The translations under genes were made by a program, and so were the position numbers. Below, piece by piece: positions 1 to 7,943 of a stretch of 12,179 nucleotides of DNA. Numbering within the stretch: position 1 is the stretch's first letter; the number at the start of each line of letters is the position of its first letter. The DNA is taken from assembly GCA_944385265.1 (NCBI GenBank), contig CALWWO010000075.1:1-12179 (forward strand), in the 5' to 3' direction. The stretch is from an uncultured Oscillospiraceae bacterium. Its GTDB lineage: Bacteria; Bacillota_A; Clostridia; Oscillospirales; Oscillospiraceae. Under the pieces are notes generated by a model. The model ran no database searches. It had not been told where the DNA came from and saw only the letters and a program-made list of their open reading frames with translations.

Positions 1-14
1 TATCGGGAATAATA

Positions 15-79
15 TGGTATAAATGTGATGTTTAACAGACGGGCGCGCCCGCCTGCGTATAACGTATCGTATGTATAAT
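15..79 (+). promoter_or_regulatory. Possible promoter(s) for the pheST leader
   Basis: Two sigma-A -10-like hexamers precede the T-box leader: TATAAA at 18-23 and TATAAT at 74-79. Neither has a convincing -35 box. For the second, the expected -35 position (about 51-56) reads GCCTGC, though a TG lies directly before it. The second site would start transcription near 86-90, just before the 5' strand of T-box stem I, which fits best. A GC-rich palindrome, CGGGCGCGCCCG at 40-51, lies between them and may be the end of a terminator or a spacer. The placement is an inference from position. Confidence 0.35.
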
Positions 80-90
80 ATATATAAATT

Positions 91-330
91 GCGATGAATG
101 GGAAAATAGCATGGTTTAAGCGCAAAAGAGAGGAAGCTCGCCGGCTGAAAGGCTTCCGCGCGAAAATGCTTAGTTCGCCCGGGAGCTCCGGCTAATCACC
201 GGCGGCAGGCGCCGTTATCCGCCGTAAAAGCCTATGCGCTTTAAGTGCGGCGTTTTGCCGAATTAGGGTGGTACCGCGGAAGGTAGCCTTTCGTCCCTTT
301 TCAGGGATGAAAGGCTTTATTTTTTATTTT
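91..330 (+). ncRNA. T-box riboswitch, phenylalanine type (specifier UUC), upstream of pheST
   Basis: This leader senses uncharged tRNA-Phe and allows read-through into pheST when charging is low. Visible parts of stem I are GGG 100-102 pairing with CCC 178-180, a specifier loop with left strand 103-116 and right strand 173-177, and TAAGC 117-121 pairing with GCTTA 168-172. The AAGAGAG motif is at 126-132, with an upper stem GGAAGC 132-137 / GCTTCC 152-157. The right strand of the specifier loop contains TTC (174-176), the Phe codon. The conserved T-box AGGGTGGTACCGCG is at 265-278; its UGGU (269-272) matches an ACCA tRNA 3' end, as expected for tRNA-Phe. Specifier, acceptor-end match and downstream genes all agree. 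The distal part of stem I looks short. Confidence 0.93.
285..330 (+). terminator. T-box-controlled intrinsic terminator
   Basis: A 13-bp stem (285-297 with 304-316, one G-U pair) closes a six-base loop and is followed by the T-rich tract 317-330. Its 5' strand lies just after the T-box motif, so it competes with the antiterminator, the standard T-box arrangement. Confidence 0.9.
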
Positions 331-343
331 AGGATGTGAAAAA

Positions 344-1369
344 ATGAGAGAAAAACTTGAGCAGATCAAAAAAGAAGCTCTTGAAGCAGTGAAAAATGTG
401 TCGCTGGAGACGGAGCTTGACGCATTGAGAGTGAAATATCTCGGCAAAAAGGGCGAGATAACGGCGATACTTAAACAGATGGGCGCGCTGTCCGCTGAGG
501 AGCGTCCTGTTATAGGGCAGCTTGCCAACAGTATCAGAGAAAACATCGAAAAGGCAGTTTCCGAAAAGGTGAAGATACTGGAGGAAAAGGCGCTGGAGGC
601 ACGGCTTGAAAACGAAGAGATCGACGTGACGATACCGGGAACGCCGGTAAATGTCGGGCATAAACATCCAATGTCTATCGTACTGGACGAGGCAAAGGAT
701 ATATTCGTCGGAATGGGCTTTTCGATTGCGGAAGGACCGGAGGTCGAGCTTACAAAATACGATTTTGACATGATGAACATACCGGAGGGGCATACGGTAA
801 GAGAATGGCAGGACACGTTTTATATCACCGAAGATGAGCGCGTACATCTGCGCTGCCAGACGTCGCCCGTACAGGCGCGTGTTATGGAGTCGCAAAAGCC
901 GCCCATCAGGATAATCTCCCCGGGAAGGGTTTACCGCAAGGACGAGGTCGATGCGACTCATTCGCCGATGTTTCATCAGATAGAGGGGCTTGTTGTCGAC
1001 AAGGGCATAACTATGGCTGATTTGAAGGGTACGCTCAACGCCTTTTTTGAAAAGCTCTACGGAGAGGGTACGAAAACGCGCTTCCGCCCGCACCATTTCC
1101 CGTTTACTGAGCCGTCGTGCGAGGTTGATGTACAGTGCTTCATGTGCGGGGGGACGGGATGCCGCACCTGTAAGGGCGAGGGCTGGATAGAGCTTCTCGG
1201 CGCCGGCATGGTGCATCCAAAGGTGCTTGCCGTGTGCGGAATAGACCCGGACGTATATTCCGGCTGTGCGTTCGGCATGGGGCTTGAGCGGCTTACGATG
1301 CTGAGATTCGGCATCGACGATATGCGCCTTATTTATGAAAACGACGTTCGTTTTCTAAAGCAATTTTAG
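344..1369 (+). CDS. pheS: Phenylalanine--tRNA ligase alpha subunit
   Basis: This is the catalytic subunit of the cytoplasmic alpha2-beta2 phenylalanyl-tRNA synthetase, which charges tRNA-Phe using ATP. The 341 residues are the normal family length. Residues 1-85 are the N-terminal coiled-coil arm that contacts tRNA, and about 90-341 form the class II core. Visible motifs are TSPVQAR (173-179), motif 2 with GRVYRKDEVDATHSPMFHQ (194-212), the Phe-pocket stretch FRPHHFPFTEPS (247-258), and motif 3 GMGLERLTMLRFG (311-323). The Cys cluster CxxCxxxxCxxC at 265-276 occurs in other Bacillota PheS proteins. The start is supported by AGGA at 331-334, nine bases upstream, and by the T-box terminator ending just before it. 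The stop lies 15 bases before pheT. Expression is set by the upstream T-box. Confidence 0.97.
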   Translation: MREKLEQIKKEALEAVKNVSLETELDALRVKYLGKKGEITAILKQMGALSAEERPVIGQLANSIRENIEKAVSEKVKILEEKALEARLENEEIDVTIPGTPVNVGHKHPMSIVLDEAKDIFVGMGFSIAEGPEVELTKYDFDMMNIPEGHTVREWQDTFYITEDERVHLRCQTSPVQARVMESQKPPIRIISPGRVYRKDEVDATHSPMFHQIEGLVVDKGITMADLKGTLNAFFEKLYGEGTKTRFRPHHFPFTEPSCEVDVQCFMCGGTGCRTCKGEGWIELLGAGMVHPKVLAVCGIDPDVYSGCAFGMGLERLTMLRFGIDDMRLIYENDVRFLKQF

Positions 1370-1384
1370 GGGAGGCAGGCAAGA

Positions 1385-3754
1385 ATGAAATTATCAAGAA
1401 ATTGGCTTTCAGAGTTTGTGGATATAGACGCCACCTCAAAGGAATATGAAGATAAAATGACGATGTCCGGCTCAAAGGTAGAGTTTACAGAGGAGCCGGG
1501 CGAGAACATAAAAAACGTCGTGATCGGCAAAGTCGTGGAGATGGAGCGCCACCCCGATTCCGACCATCTCTGGGTATGCAAAGTCGATGTGGGAGACGAG
1601 AGAAAGCTTCAGATAGTCACCGGCGCGCAGAATCTCAAGGTCGGCGATATTGTGCCGGTAGCAAAGCACCATTCGATCTTGCCGGGCGGCGTGAAGATAT
1701 CAAAGGGAAAGCTTCGCGGCGTTGAGTCGGAGGGGATGCTCTGTTCGCTGTCAGAGCTCGGTCTTGATAAGCACGATTTCCCAAACGCCATAGAGGACGG
1801 CATATTCGTCATAGACGAGCCGTGTAATATCGGCGATGATATCCGCCCGCTTATCGGCGCGGACGACCGCATAGTTGAGTTTGAGATAACGAACAACAGA
1901 CCGGACTGCCTGTCCGTCATCGGTCTTGCCAGAGAGACAGCGGCTACATTCGATAAGCCTTTAAAGCTGCATAAGCCGCAGGTAAACGGCGCGGGCGGCG
2001 ATATCCGCGAGCATCTCACAGTAGAGATAAAAGAGCCGGAGCTGTGCCCAAGATATACATGCCGCATGATAAAAAATATAAAAATCGCACCGTCGCCGCT
2101 TTGGATGCGCCGCCGCCTCCGCGCTATGGGCGTGCGCCCGATAAATAATATCGTCGATATAACAAACTATGTCATGCTTGAGTACGGTCAGCCGATGCAT
2201 GCGTTCGACTATGCATGCCTTGACGGGAAAAAGATAGTCGTAAGACGCGCGCAGGATGGCGAAACGATGAATACGCTCGACGGAACGCCGAGAACGCTCG
2301 ATTCCAATATGCTCGTCATAGCCGACGCCGACAGGGCGGTGGGTGTCGCCGGCGTAATGGGCGGTGAAAACAGCGAGATCACAGAAAATACGCAGTACGC
2401 CGTGTTCGAATCCGCAAACTTCAACGGCACTTCCGTCAGAAGGACGGCCATGCGCCTTAATATGCGTACCGACGCGTCAAGCAAATTTGAAAAAGGTCTG
2501 GATCCGGAAAACACGCTCGACGCGGTGGAGCGCGCGTGCGAGCTTGTCGAGATGCTCGGCGCCGGCGAGGTGATCGACGGTATTATCGACGTCGTCGCAA
2601 AGGAATTTGTGCCGACAAAGCTGAAGCTTGAAGCCGATAAAATAAACGCGCTCCTCGGCACGGATATATCTAAAGATTTCATGGTCAAAACGCTCAGTAA
2701 GCTCGGCTTTACCGTCGATGGAGACGAGGTCACCGTACCGTCGTGGAGAGGCGATGTGGAACATTATTCCGATCTTGCGGAGGAGGTAGCCAGATTCTAC
2801 GGATATGATGAGATAGGCTATACGATGTTCAAAAGCGAGACGAATATGGGCGGATTCACTCCGAAGCAGGAGGCGGAGCGCGAGGTGTCGAGCCTGCTCC
2901 GCGGCATGGGCTATTCAGAGATCATAACGTATTCGTTCATAGGTCCCAGCGCATATGACAGGATCCATATAGCCGCCGACGATCCAATAAGAAAAGGACC
3001 CGTTATCTTGAACCCGCTTGGTGAGGATACAAGCGTAATGCGGACAGTGTCGCTGCCGTCTATGCTTGAGATACTCAGCAGGAACAAGAGCTATAAAAAC
3101 GATGACGTAAGGCTTTTTGAGCTTGCCAGAGTGTACCGCGATACCGGTGAAGAGCTTCCGGACGAGAGGATCATAATAACTCTCGGCGCATATGGCAAGT
3201 GCGATTTCTTTACGATGAAGGGAGCGGTCGAGGCGCTGCTTTCAAAGATGAGGATAGAGAATGTTACCTTTACGGCGAAAAAGGATAACGCGTCATATCA
3301 CCAGGGGCGTTGCGCCGAGATAAAAGCGGGCGATACGGTGATAGGCGTTATAGGGCAGGTGCATCCCAAGGTGGCTGAAAGCTATGGTCTGGGAGAGACA
3401 TATACGACGGAGATAGATTTTGCCGATATGATGGCAAACGTGTCGTCCGAGAATCAGTATAAGCCGCTTCCCAAATATCCTGCAATAATAAGGGATATCG
3501 CCGTAGTATGCGATAATAAGACGACGATAGCCGAGCTTGAAAATTGTATCCGCCGCGCCGGCGGAAAGCTGCTTCGTGATGTAAAGCTGTTCGATATATA
3601 TACGGGCTCGCACATCGCGGAAGGTAAAAAGAGCACCGCGTTTTCGCTCACGATAAGATCGGACGAGCAAACGCTTACGGACGCTGAAGCTGACGCCGTA
3701 GTAAAGGACGTGCTCGCAGCGCTTGATAAAGAGCTTGGAGCTGTCATAAGATAA
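1385..3754 (+). CDS. pheT: Phenylalanine--tRNA ligase beta subunit
   Basis: This is the tRNA-binding and editing subunit of phenylalanyl-tRNA synthetase. The 789 residues are full length for the bacterial family. Domains in order: an N-terminal segment, then an OB-fold tRNA-binding domain about 41-150 (ERHPDSDHLWVCKVDVG at 54-70; GVESEGMLCS at 112-121). Next come the B3/B4 editing domain about 212-387 (MHAFDYACL 271-279; VAGVMGG 321-327), the B5 domain about 405-472 (VPSWRGDVEHYSDLAEEVAR 451-470) and a catalytic-like core about 480-690. The protein ends in a ferredoxin-fold anticodon-binding domain about 697-788. The start is fixed by GGAGG at 1371-1375, nine bases upstream. The short gap after pheS implies one T-box-controlled transcript. 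Confidence 0.97.
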   Translation: MKLSRNWLSEFVDIDATSKEYEDKMTMSGSKVEFTEEPGENIKNVVIGKVVEMERHPDSDHLWVCKVDVGDERKLQIVTGAQNLKVGDIVPVAKHHSILPGGVKISKGKLRGVESEGMLCSLSELGLDKHDFPNAIEDGIFVIDEPCNIGDDIRPLIGADDRIVEFEITNNRPDCLSVIGLARETAATFDKPLKLHKPQVNGAGGDIREHLTVEIKEPELCPRYTCRMIKNIKIAPSPLWMRRRLRAMGVRPINNIVDITNYVMLEYGQPMHAFDYACLDGKKIVVRRAQDGETMNTLDGTPRTLDSNMLVIADADRAVGVAGVMGGENSEITENTQYAVFESANFNGTSVRRTAMRLNMRTDASSKFEKGLDPENTLDAVERACELVEMLGAGEVIDGIIDVVAKEFVPTKLKLEADKINALLGTDISKDFMVKTLSKLGFTVDGDEVTVPSWRGDVEHYSDLAEEVARFYGYDEIGYTMFKSETNMGGFTPKQEAEREVSSLLRGMGYSEIITYSFIGPSAYDRIHIAADDPIRKGPVILNPLGEDTSVMRTVSLPSMLEILSRNKSYKNDDVRLFELARVYRDTGEELPDERIIITLGAYGKCDFFTMKGAVEALLSKMRIENVTFTAKKDNASYHQGRCAEIKAGDTVIGVIGQVHPKVAESYGLGETYTTEIDFADMMANVSSENQYKPLPKYPAIIRDIAVVCDNKTTIAELENCIRRAGGKLLRDVKLFDIYTGSHIAEGKKSTAFSLTIRSDEQTLTDAEADAVVKDVLAALDKELGAVIR

Positions 3755-3765
3755 AATAAAAAATA

Positions 3766-3802
3766 CGCCGCCGGAGAGTGGAAAAAACTGCTTCCGGCGG
3801 CG
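3766..3802. repeat. Strong hairpin between pheT and the metal-related cluster
   Basis: Ten bases at 3766-3775 (CGCCGCCGGA) pair perfectly with 3793-3802, with a 17-base loop. The hairpin starts 12 bases after the pheT stop. No T tract follows on the plus strand (CAGACGTG), so it is a poor rho-independent terminator in the direction of pheT. On the minus strand the stem is followed by a T-rich run, the complement of the A-rich 3755-3765, so it could end antisense transcription. It might also protect or attenuate the pheST message. No -35/-10 pair was found in the gap. Confidence 0.6.
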
Positions 3803-3838
3803 CAGACGTGAAATAATATTGAAAAAAGAGGTATAAAA

Positions 3839-4090
3839 ATGCTTGAATATAGATACGATACGCAGCTTCTTATAGAAGGTGAAGGACTTGATGAGGACGT
3901 CATAAACGATTATATCACAGAAAATTTTAAAGGCGACTGCCTTATTGCCGTCGGTGACGAGGATCTTATAAAAATACATTATCACACGAACGAGCCGTGG
4001 AAGGTGCTCGAATATTGCGCGACTCTCGGCGAGATTTTTGATATAGTAGTCGAGGATATGGATAGACAGGCGCGCGGTTTGCAGGGCTAG
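3839..4090 (+). CDS. Orphan FakA/YloV C-terminal-like domain protein (83 aa)
   Basis: This short protein resembles only the C-terminal domain (FakA-like_C) of the DAK-type fatty-acid kinase FakA/YloV. The match runs across the whole chain: an opening YRYDTQLLIEG, then CLIAVGDEDLIKIHYHTNEP (35-54), then KVLEYCATLGEI and a final VVEDMDRQ. In full FakA the N-terminal DAK-like domain binds ATP and transfers phosphate to fatty acid held by FakB; that domain is absent here. It is probably cytoplasmic, with no signal peptide or membrane segment. AAAGAGG at 3825-3831, seven bases upstream, is a good ribosome binding site, and codon use matches its neighbours, so it looks like a real gene rather than debris. 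It lies 34 bases upstream of a metal exporter gene. A regulatory or lipid-binding role is a guess. Confidence 0.8.
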   Translation: MLEYRYDTQLLIEGEGLDEDVINDYITENFKGDCLIAVGDEDLIKIHYHTNEPWKVLEYCATLGEIFDIVVEDMDRQARGLQG

Positions 4091-4124
4091 ACCATTGCAA
4101 ATAAGCGCGTAAGGGAAATGAAAA

Positions 4125-4973
4125 ATGGTTGATATTATTGTTGACACATTGCTTGATTGTGTTAAACTTATACCGTTCCTTTTCCTCGCGTATCTGCTTA
4201 TAGAGTTTATAGAGCATAGAGCGGGGGAAAAGGCGGCGTCGCTTATAAATAAAGCGGGGGAATACGGTCCGCTTACCGGCGCGGTGCTCGGCGTAGTGCC
4301 GCAGTGCGGCTTTTCTGCCGTCATGTCGAATTTTTATGCCGGCGGGATAATAACGAAAGGCACGCTTTTGGCTGTATTTCTCTCCACTTCGGATGAGATG
4401 CTGCCAATTTTGCTGTCGGAAAATGTCCCAATATGGCAGATAGTTAAAATTCTGACGGTAAAAGTCGTTATAGCGGTAATAACAGGATTTGCGGTCGATC
4501 TCGTGATACGGAAATCCGGGAACAGACGCGCGGCGAGTATCGCCGATATATGCGGCGATTCGCACTGCCACTGTGAAGAAGACGGCATATGGAAATCCGC
4601 ACTTTATCATACTGCTCAAACGGCGGCTTTCATAGCGGTCATAACGTTTGCGCTCAATCTGGCAGTAGATTATATAGGGGAGGACAGGCTTGCGGGCTTT
4701 ATTCTGAACAAACCTGTCATCGGAGAGCTTCTCGCCGGTATTATCGGTCTTATCCCGAACTGCACGTCGTCAGTGCTGATAACGGAGATGTACGTCGAGG
4801 GATATTTAAGCGCGGGAGCGATGATTTCAGGATTGTGCGTCGGCTCGGGCGTGGGGCTTCTTGTGCTGTTTCGCGTAAATAGAGATATAAGAGATAATCT
4901 AAAAACACTGGGGTTGCTTTATTTCACCGGCACGGTCGCCGGAATAATCGTCGGAATACTTCCGATATTTTAG
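4125..4973 (+). CDS. Putative heavy-metal / manganese exporter, ArsP_2 type membrane protein
   Basis: This 282-residue polytopic membrane protein matches the putative 10-TM heavy-metal exporter family (ArsP_2), often annotated as an arsenic efflux protein or putative manganese transporter. Hydrophobic segments lie near 14-30, 50-65, 77-97, 105-126, 160-180, 200-212, 228-249 and 260-280. The two halves look duplicated: [15 protein letters not shown] (52-66) corresponds to [15 protein letters not shown] (204-218), so each half has a Pro-(Gln/Asn)-Cys motif inside a membrane segment, plausible as metal contacts. The central cytoplasmic-type loop carries a small ligand cluster, C143, H147, C148, H149 and C150. 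AAGGGA at 4111-4116 precedes the ATG by eight bases. mntP follows after ten bases, so the pair is almost certainly co-transcribed and Mn or a similar divalent metal is the likely substrate. The substrate is inferred from context only. Confidence 0.82.
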   Translation: MVDIIVDTLLDCVKLIPFLFLAYLLIEFIEHRAGEKAASLINKAGEYGPLTGAVLGVVPQCGFSAVMSNFYAGGIITKGTLLAVFLSTSDEMLPILLSENVPIWQIVKILTVKVVIAVITGFAVDLVIRKSGNRRAASIADICGDSHCHCEEDGIWKSALYHTAQTAAFIAVITFALNLAVDYIGEDRLAGFILNKPVIGELLAGIIGLIPNCTSSVLITEMYVEGYLSAGAMISGLCVGSGVGLLVLFRVNRDIRDNLKTLGLLYFTGTVAGIIVGILPIF

Positions 4974-4983
4974 TGGAGGATTT

Positions 4984-5550
4984 ATGAGTATAGCAGAACT
5001 TTTTGTGCTGGCGGTAGCGCTTTCGATGGACGCTTTTGCAGTTGCGATATGCAAGGGGCTCGCGATGAAAAAGATAACGCTGCGAAACGTCTGCACGGTA
5101 GGCTTTTGGTTTGGCGGTTTTCAGGCGCTCATGCCGCTTATAGGATATTTTCTCGGCACACAGTTTGCCGAGTACATAGTGTCGATAGACCACTGGGTCG
5201 CGTTCGTGCTGCTCGCCGCTATCGGAATCAATATGATACGCGAAGCCGTAAGCGGCGAAGAGGAAGAGGCTGACGAATCGCTCGGCGTAAGGAAAATGTT
5301 TACGCTTGCCGTGGCGACGAGCATAGACGCGCTTGCCGTCGGCGTCACATTTGCTTTTCTGAAGGTGCAGATCGTCGCAGCGGTCAGCTTTATCGGAGTG
5401 ACGACGTTTATATTCTCGGCTGTCGGCGTCAAGATAGGTAATATATTCGGTGTAAAATATAAATCGAAGGCTGAGCTTGCCGGCGGCGTGATACTTATAC
5501 TTCTCGGCGCGAAGATTCTGCTCGAGCATCTTGAGATAATAAATTTCTAA
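4984..5550 (+). CDS. mntP: Manganese efflux pump MntP
   Basis: MntP exports excess Mn(II) across the cytoplasmic membrane. The 188 residues and six predicted membrane segments (about 3-22, 36-58, 68-88, 104-122, 129-150, 164-182) are typical. Two related halves each start with the conserved acidic motif: SMDAFAV (14-20, Asp16) and TSIDALAVG (112-120, Asp115). The loop after the third helix is rich in acid residues (EEEEADE at 92-98). The ribosome binding site TGGAGGA (4974-4980) begins right after the stop of the upstream exporter gene, indicating a tight operon. No Mn riboswitch (yybP-ykoY type) was seen ahead of the cluster. The stop codon overlaps the 3' end of the convergent feoB. Confidence 0.95.
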   Translation: MSIAELFVLAVALSMDAFAVAICKGLAMKKITLRNVCTVGFWFGGFQALMPLIGYFLGTQFAEYIVSIDHWVAFVLLAAIGINMIREAVSGEEEEADESLGVRKMFTLAVATSIDALAVGVTFAFLKVQIVAAVSFIGVTTFIFSAVGVKIGNIFGVKYKSKAELAGGVILILLGAKILLEHLEIINF

Positions 5551-7700
5551 AATACAGCGCGGTATAAGGTCGCGGTAATAAAACATATAGCGAGTCCGCA
5601 TACAGCGGGCGTAAGGAAAGAAACCAAGGTCCATTTAAGACTTCCGGTTTCTTTTTTTATAGTGAGAAGCGTCGTAGCGCACGGCCAGTGCATGAGCGAG
5701 AACAGCATGGTGTTCAGCGCTGTAAGAGCGGTCCAGCCGTTTGCGGTGAGCAGCTCGCGCAAATAGTCGAGGCTATCGTAATCAGTGAGCGAGCCGGAAG
5801 CCGTATAAGCCATTATAATGATGGGAATAAGTATCTCGTTAGCCGGAAGCGCCAGTATAAACGCTGTGAGTATAACGCCGTCCAAACCGAATATACGCGC
5901 AAACGGGTCAAGAAAATCTGTGCAGTATGATAAAACGGACGCGTCGTTTACGCGTACATTCGCCATAAGCCAGATAATGAGACCAGCGGGAGCAGCAGTG
6001 ACGACAGCTCTGCCCAGCACAAATAAAGTCCTGTCAAAAACTGAGCGGACTATCACTCTTCCGATCTGCGGACGGCGAAACGGCGGCATTTCAAGCGCTG
6101 TGGAGGAGGGGAGCCCTTTTAAAACCGAGGAGGAGAGAAGCTTTGATACGATAAGTGTCATAACTACTCCAAGCAAAATAAAGCCTGTCAGAATAACGGC
6201 GGCGGTGGCAGAGGCATAGGCGTACGCTCCGGCAAAAAATATCGTTATAAGCGCGATAAGCGTTGGGAAACGTCCGTTGCACGGCACGAAGCTGTTAGTT
6301 ATGATCGCGACGAGACGTTCGCGCGGACTTTCTATTATCCTGCATCCGACAACGCCTGCGGCGTTGCAGCCGAATCCCATGCACATGGTCAGCGACTGTT
6401 TCCCGCAGGCGCCGCAGCGCCTGAAGGCGTTATCGAGATTAAAAGCCACCCGCGGCAGATAGCCGAGATCCTCCAGAAGGGTGAACAGCGGGAAAAATAT
6501 CGCCATAGGAGGCAGCATAAATGATACGACCCAAGATACGGTGCGGTATATCCCGCTCACAAGAAGGCTGCGAAGCGTTTCCGGACAGCTCACAGATAAA
6601 AGCCACGAGTCGAGCCATCCGCCGATAGTGGAGAATGTGGACGCCAATATCTCGGAGGGGATGTTCGCGCCAGCCATCGTTATGTAAAATACAAGCGCAA
6701 GCAGAAGCAGCATTACCGGTATACCGGTGCTTTTGCGTGTCAGAAGCCTGTCGATCTTAAGCTGGAGGTCTTCAGCCGGGCGCGGCGAACGGTGTACGAC
6801 CTCGGCGCATATGCTTTCCGCCGTGTGAAAAATATTACTTGCCGCCTGCCTGCGGTCAAGCCGCGTAAAGTCGGGTATGCCGATCCCACGGGAACATCCG
6901 TTTCCGCATGAGCAGACCCTGCCGCACGAATTAGCATCCTTACACGGGCAGGCTCCACCGCATGAATTAGAATCTGCGCACGGGCAGGTTCTACATGAGA
7001 CGTTTTCACATACAAATCCATCCTGCTCAGCGCCGCTGGATTTGCAAGCACCATCGCCATTATAGGCGTTACTATCACCGTAAGTGTAGCCGCCGCCGGC
7101 AGAACAATCACCCGAATTTCCACCCTTAGGATTTTTAAGCGCGGCGTCTTCTATTTTTTGCATAAGCGCGTCAAGTCCCTTGCCGCTGCGGGCGCTTGTC
7201 GCGACGACCGGAACGCCCAAAAGCTGTCCCAGCTTATCGGCGTCGGCATATATACCCTTTTTTGCCGCTTCATCGATGAGATTTACGCATACGACGGCTT
7301 TTCTGGTAAACGACAGTATCTGCAAAACAAGATTCAGGTTGCGCTCCAGACATGACGCATCGCATACGATCACCGTCACATCGGCGACGCCGCTTGTAAT
7401 AAAGTCGCGCGTGACCTCCTCCTCGGCGGAGCCGGGGAAGAGGGAGTACGCCCCGGGCGTGTCGACTAAAATATTTTCATGCCCGTTATAAGTGTACGTT
7501 CCGGAAGCCCATTCGACGGTTTTGCCGGGCCAGTTGCCGGTATGCTGGCGCATACCGGTGAGAGCGTTAAAGACAGTGCTTTTTCCAACGTTCGGATTGC
7601 CGGCAAGCGCGACGATAAGATCGGAGCTGTTTCGCCGCTCTATATCCGGGAGGAAAAAACGCTTTACATCCTCGGACGATGAGGGAGATTTTAAACTCAT
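5547..7700 (-). CDS. feoB: Ferrous iron transport protein B with a Cys-rich insert
   Basis: FeoB is the GTPase-coupled Fe(II) importer of the inner membrane. The 717 residues contain a full G domain: G1 GNPNVGKS (34-41), the G2 region NWPGKTVE (56-63), G3 DTPG (80-83), G4 NLID (140-143) and a G5-like ATSARSGKG (167-175). The membrane domain starts near 326 and has the Gate signatures [15 protein letters not shown] (412-426), GFGCNAAG (442-449) and VPCNGRFP (472-479), plus MHWPCATT near 670-677. Between the G domain and the membrane domain, residues 191-275 form an unusual Gly/Ser/Cys-rich insert with 13 cysteines. The start is supported by GGGGTG, seven bases upstream, inside the 15-base gap after feoA. 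It is co-transcribed with feoA and convergent to mntP, with stop codons overlapping and no terminator between. Confidence 0.95.
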   Translation of the reverse strand: MSLKSPSSSEDVKRFFLPDIERRNSSDLIVALAGNPNVGKSTVFNALTGMRQHTGNWPGKTVEWASGTYTYNGHENILVDTPGAYSLFPGSAEEEVTRDFITSGVADVTVIVCDASCLERNLNLVLQILSFTRKAVVCVNLIDEAAKKGIYADADKLGQLLGVPVVATSARSGKGLDALMQKIEDAALKNPKGGNSGDCSAGGGYTYGDSNAYNGDGACKSSGAEQDGFVCENVSCRTCPCADSNSCGGACPCKDANSCGRVCSCGNGCSRGIGIPDFTRLDRRQAASNIFHTAESICAEVVHRSPRPAEDLQLKIDRLLTRKSTGIPVMLLLLALVFYITMAGANIPSEILASTFSTIGGWLDSWLLSVSCPETLRSLLVSGIYRTVSWVVSFMLPPMAIFFPLFTLLEDLGYLPRVAFNLDNAFRRCGACGKQSLTMCMGFGCNAAGVVGCRIIESPRERLVAIITNSFVPCNGRFPTLIALITIFFAGAYAYASATAAVILTGFILLGVVMTLIVSKLLSSSVLKGLPSSTALEMPPFRRPQIGRVIVRSVFDRTLFVLGRAVVTAAPAGLIIWLMANVRVNDASVLSYCTDFLDPFARIFGLDGVILTAFILALPANEILIPIIIMAYTASGSLTDYDSLDYLRELLTANGWTALTALNTMLFSLMHWPCATTLLTIKKETGSLKWTLVSFLTPAVCGLAICFITATLYRAVF
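6885..6986 (-). repeat. Tandem 12-residue (36-bp) Cys-rich repeats inside feoB
   Basis: Two adjacent 36-bp units, 6951-6986 and 6915-6950, agree at about 26 of 36 bases and encode [12 protein letters not shown] and [12 protein letters not shown] (FeoB 239-250 and 251-262). A degenerate third unit, [10 protein letters not shown], follows (263-272). The reading frame is kept throughout, so this is a coding tandem duplication. Confidence 0.85.
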
Positions 7701-7715
7701 ATCATAACACCCCGT

Positions 7716-7943
7716 TCAAATCTCCGCTTTTATTCCGATTGCATCCTGATTGCGAAGCGCTATCACTGTTCCGCGTATAAGATACGCTCTCGGATTACCT
7801 GACGGAGCCGCAAAAAGGCACGACACGGGTGTACCCGGAATAAAACCGAGATCGAAAAGGCGCTCAGACAGGTCAGTATCCGCGACAGAGGTGATTATGC
7901 CTTTTTGACCCACGGGAACAGATGGAAGATCATATATATTCAT
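7716..7943 (-). CDS. feoA: Ferrous iron transport protein A
   Basis: FeoA is a small cytoplasmic SH3-like protein needed for, or modulating, FeoB activity. The 75 residues are the usual length. Typical features are the start IYDLPSVPVGQKGIITSV, the core SERLFDLGFIPGTPVSCL (27-44), and the ending YLIRGTVIALRNQDAIGIKAEI with the family pattern of a glycine before the last beta strands. AAAGGA at 7955-7960 lies about 11 bases before the ATG. The gene is first in the feoAB operon, 15 bases before feoB. Its promoter must lie in the AT-rich intergenic region to the right. I saw no clear Fur or DtxR-type operator next to it. Confidence 0.94.
   Translation of the reverse strand: MNIYDLPSVPVGQKGIITSVADTDLSERLFDLGFIPGTPVSCLFAAPSGNPRAYLIRGTVIALRNQDAIGIKAEI

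Noticed and set aside
40..51. CGGGCGCGCCCG palindrome as a special site
   Set aside because: A short GC-rich palindrome with no T tract and no partner site; likely chance or part of an upstream element outside the window.
265..276. PheS Cys cluster (residues 265-276 of the protein, not window positions) as a novel zinc finger
   Set aside because: The CxxC-xxxx-CxxC stretch is found in other Bacillota PheS proteins, so it is not unusual.
329..1216. Long minus-strand open frame antisense to pheS
   Set aside because: It lies wholly inside pheS, has no recognisable motif or ribosome binding site, and has the composition of a frame shadow.
3755..3838. Possible yybP-ykoY manganese riboswitch before the metal-export cluster
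   Set aside because: The gap is only 84 nt and holds one simple hairpin; none of the conserved internal-loop sequences of that riboswitch are present.
3293..4324. Long minus-strand open frame across the pheT end, the FakA-C-like gene and the exporter start
   Set aside because: It overlaps three supported plus-strand genes and encodes low-complexity, Arg/Tyr-rich sequence with no family resemblance.
6885..6986. Short regular repeats considered as a CRISPR-like array
   Set aside because: The units are contiguous, degenerate, in frame and coding inside feoB, with no spacers.
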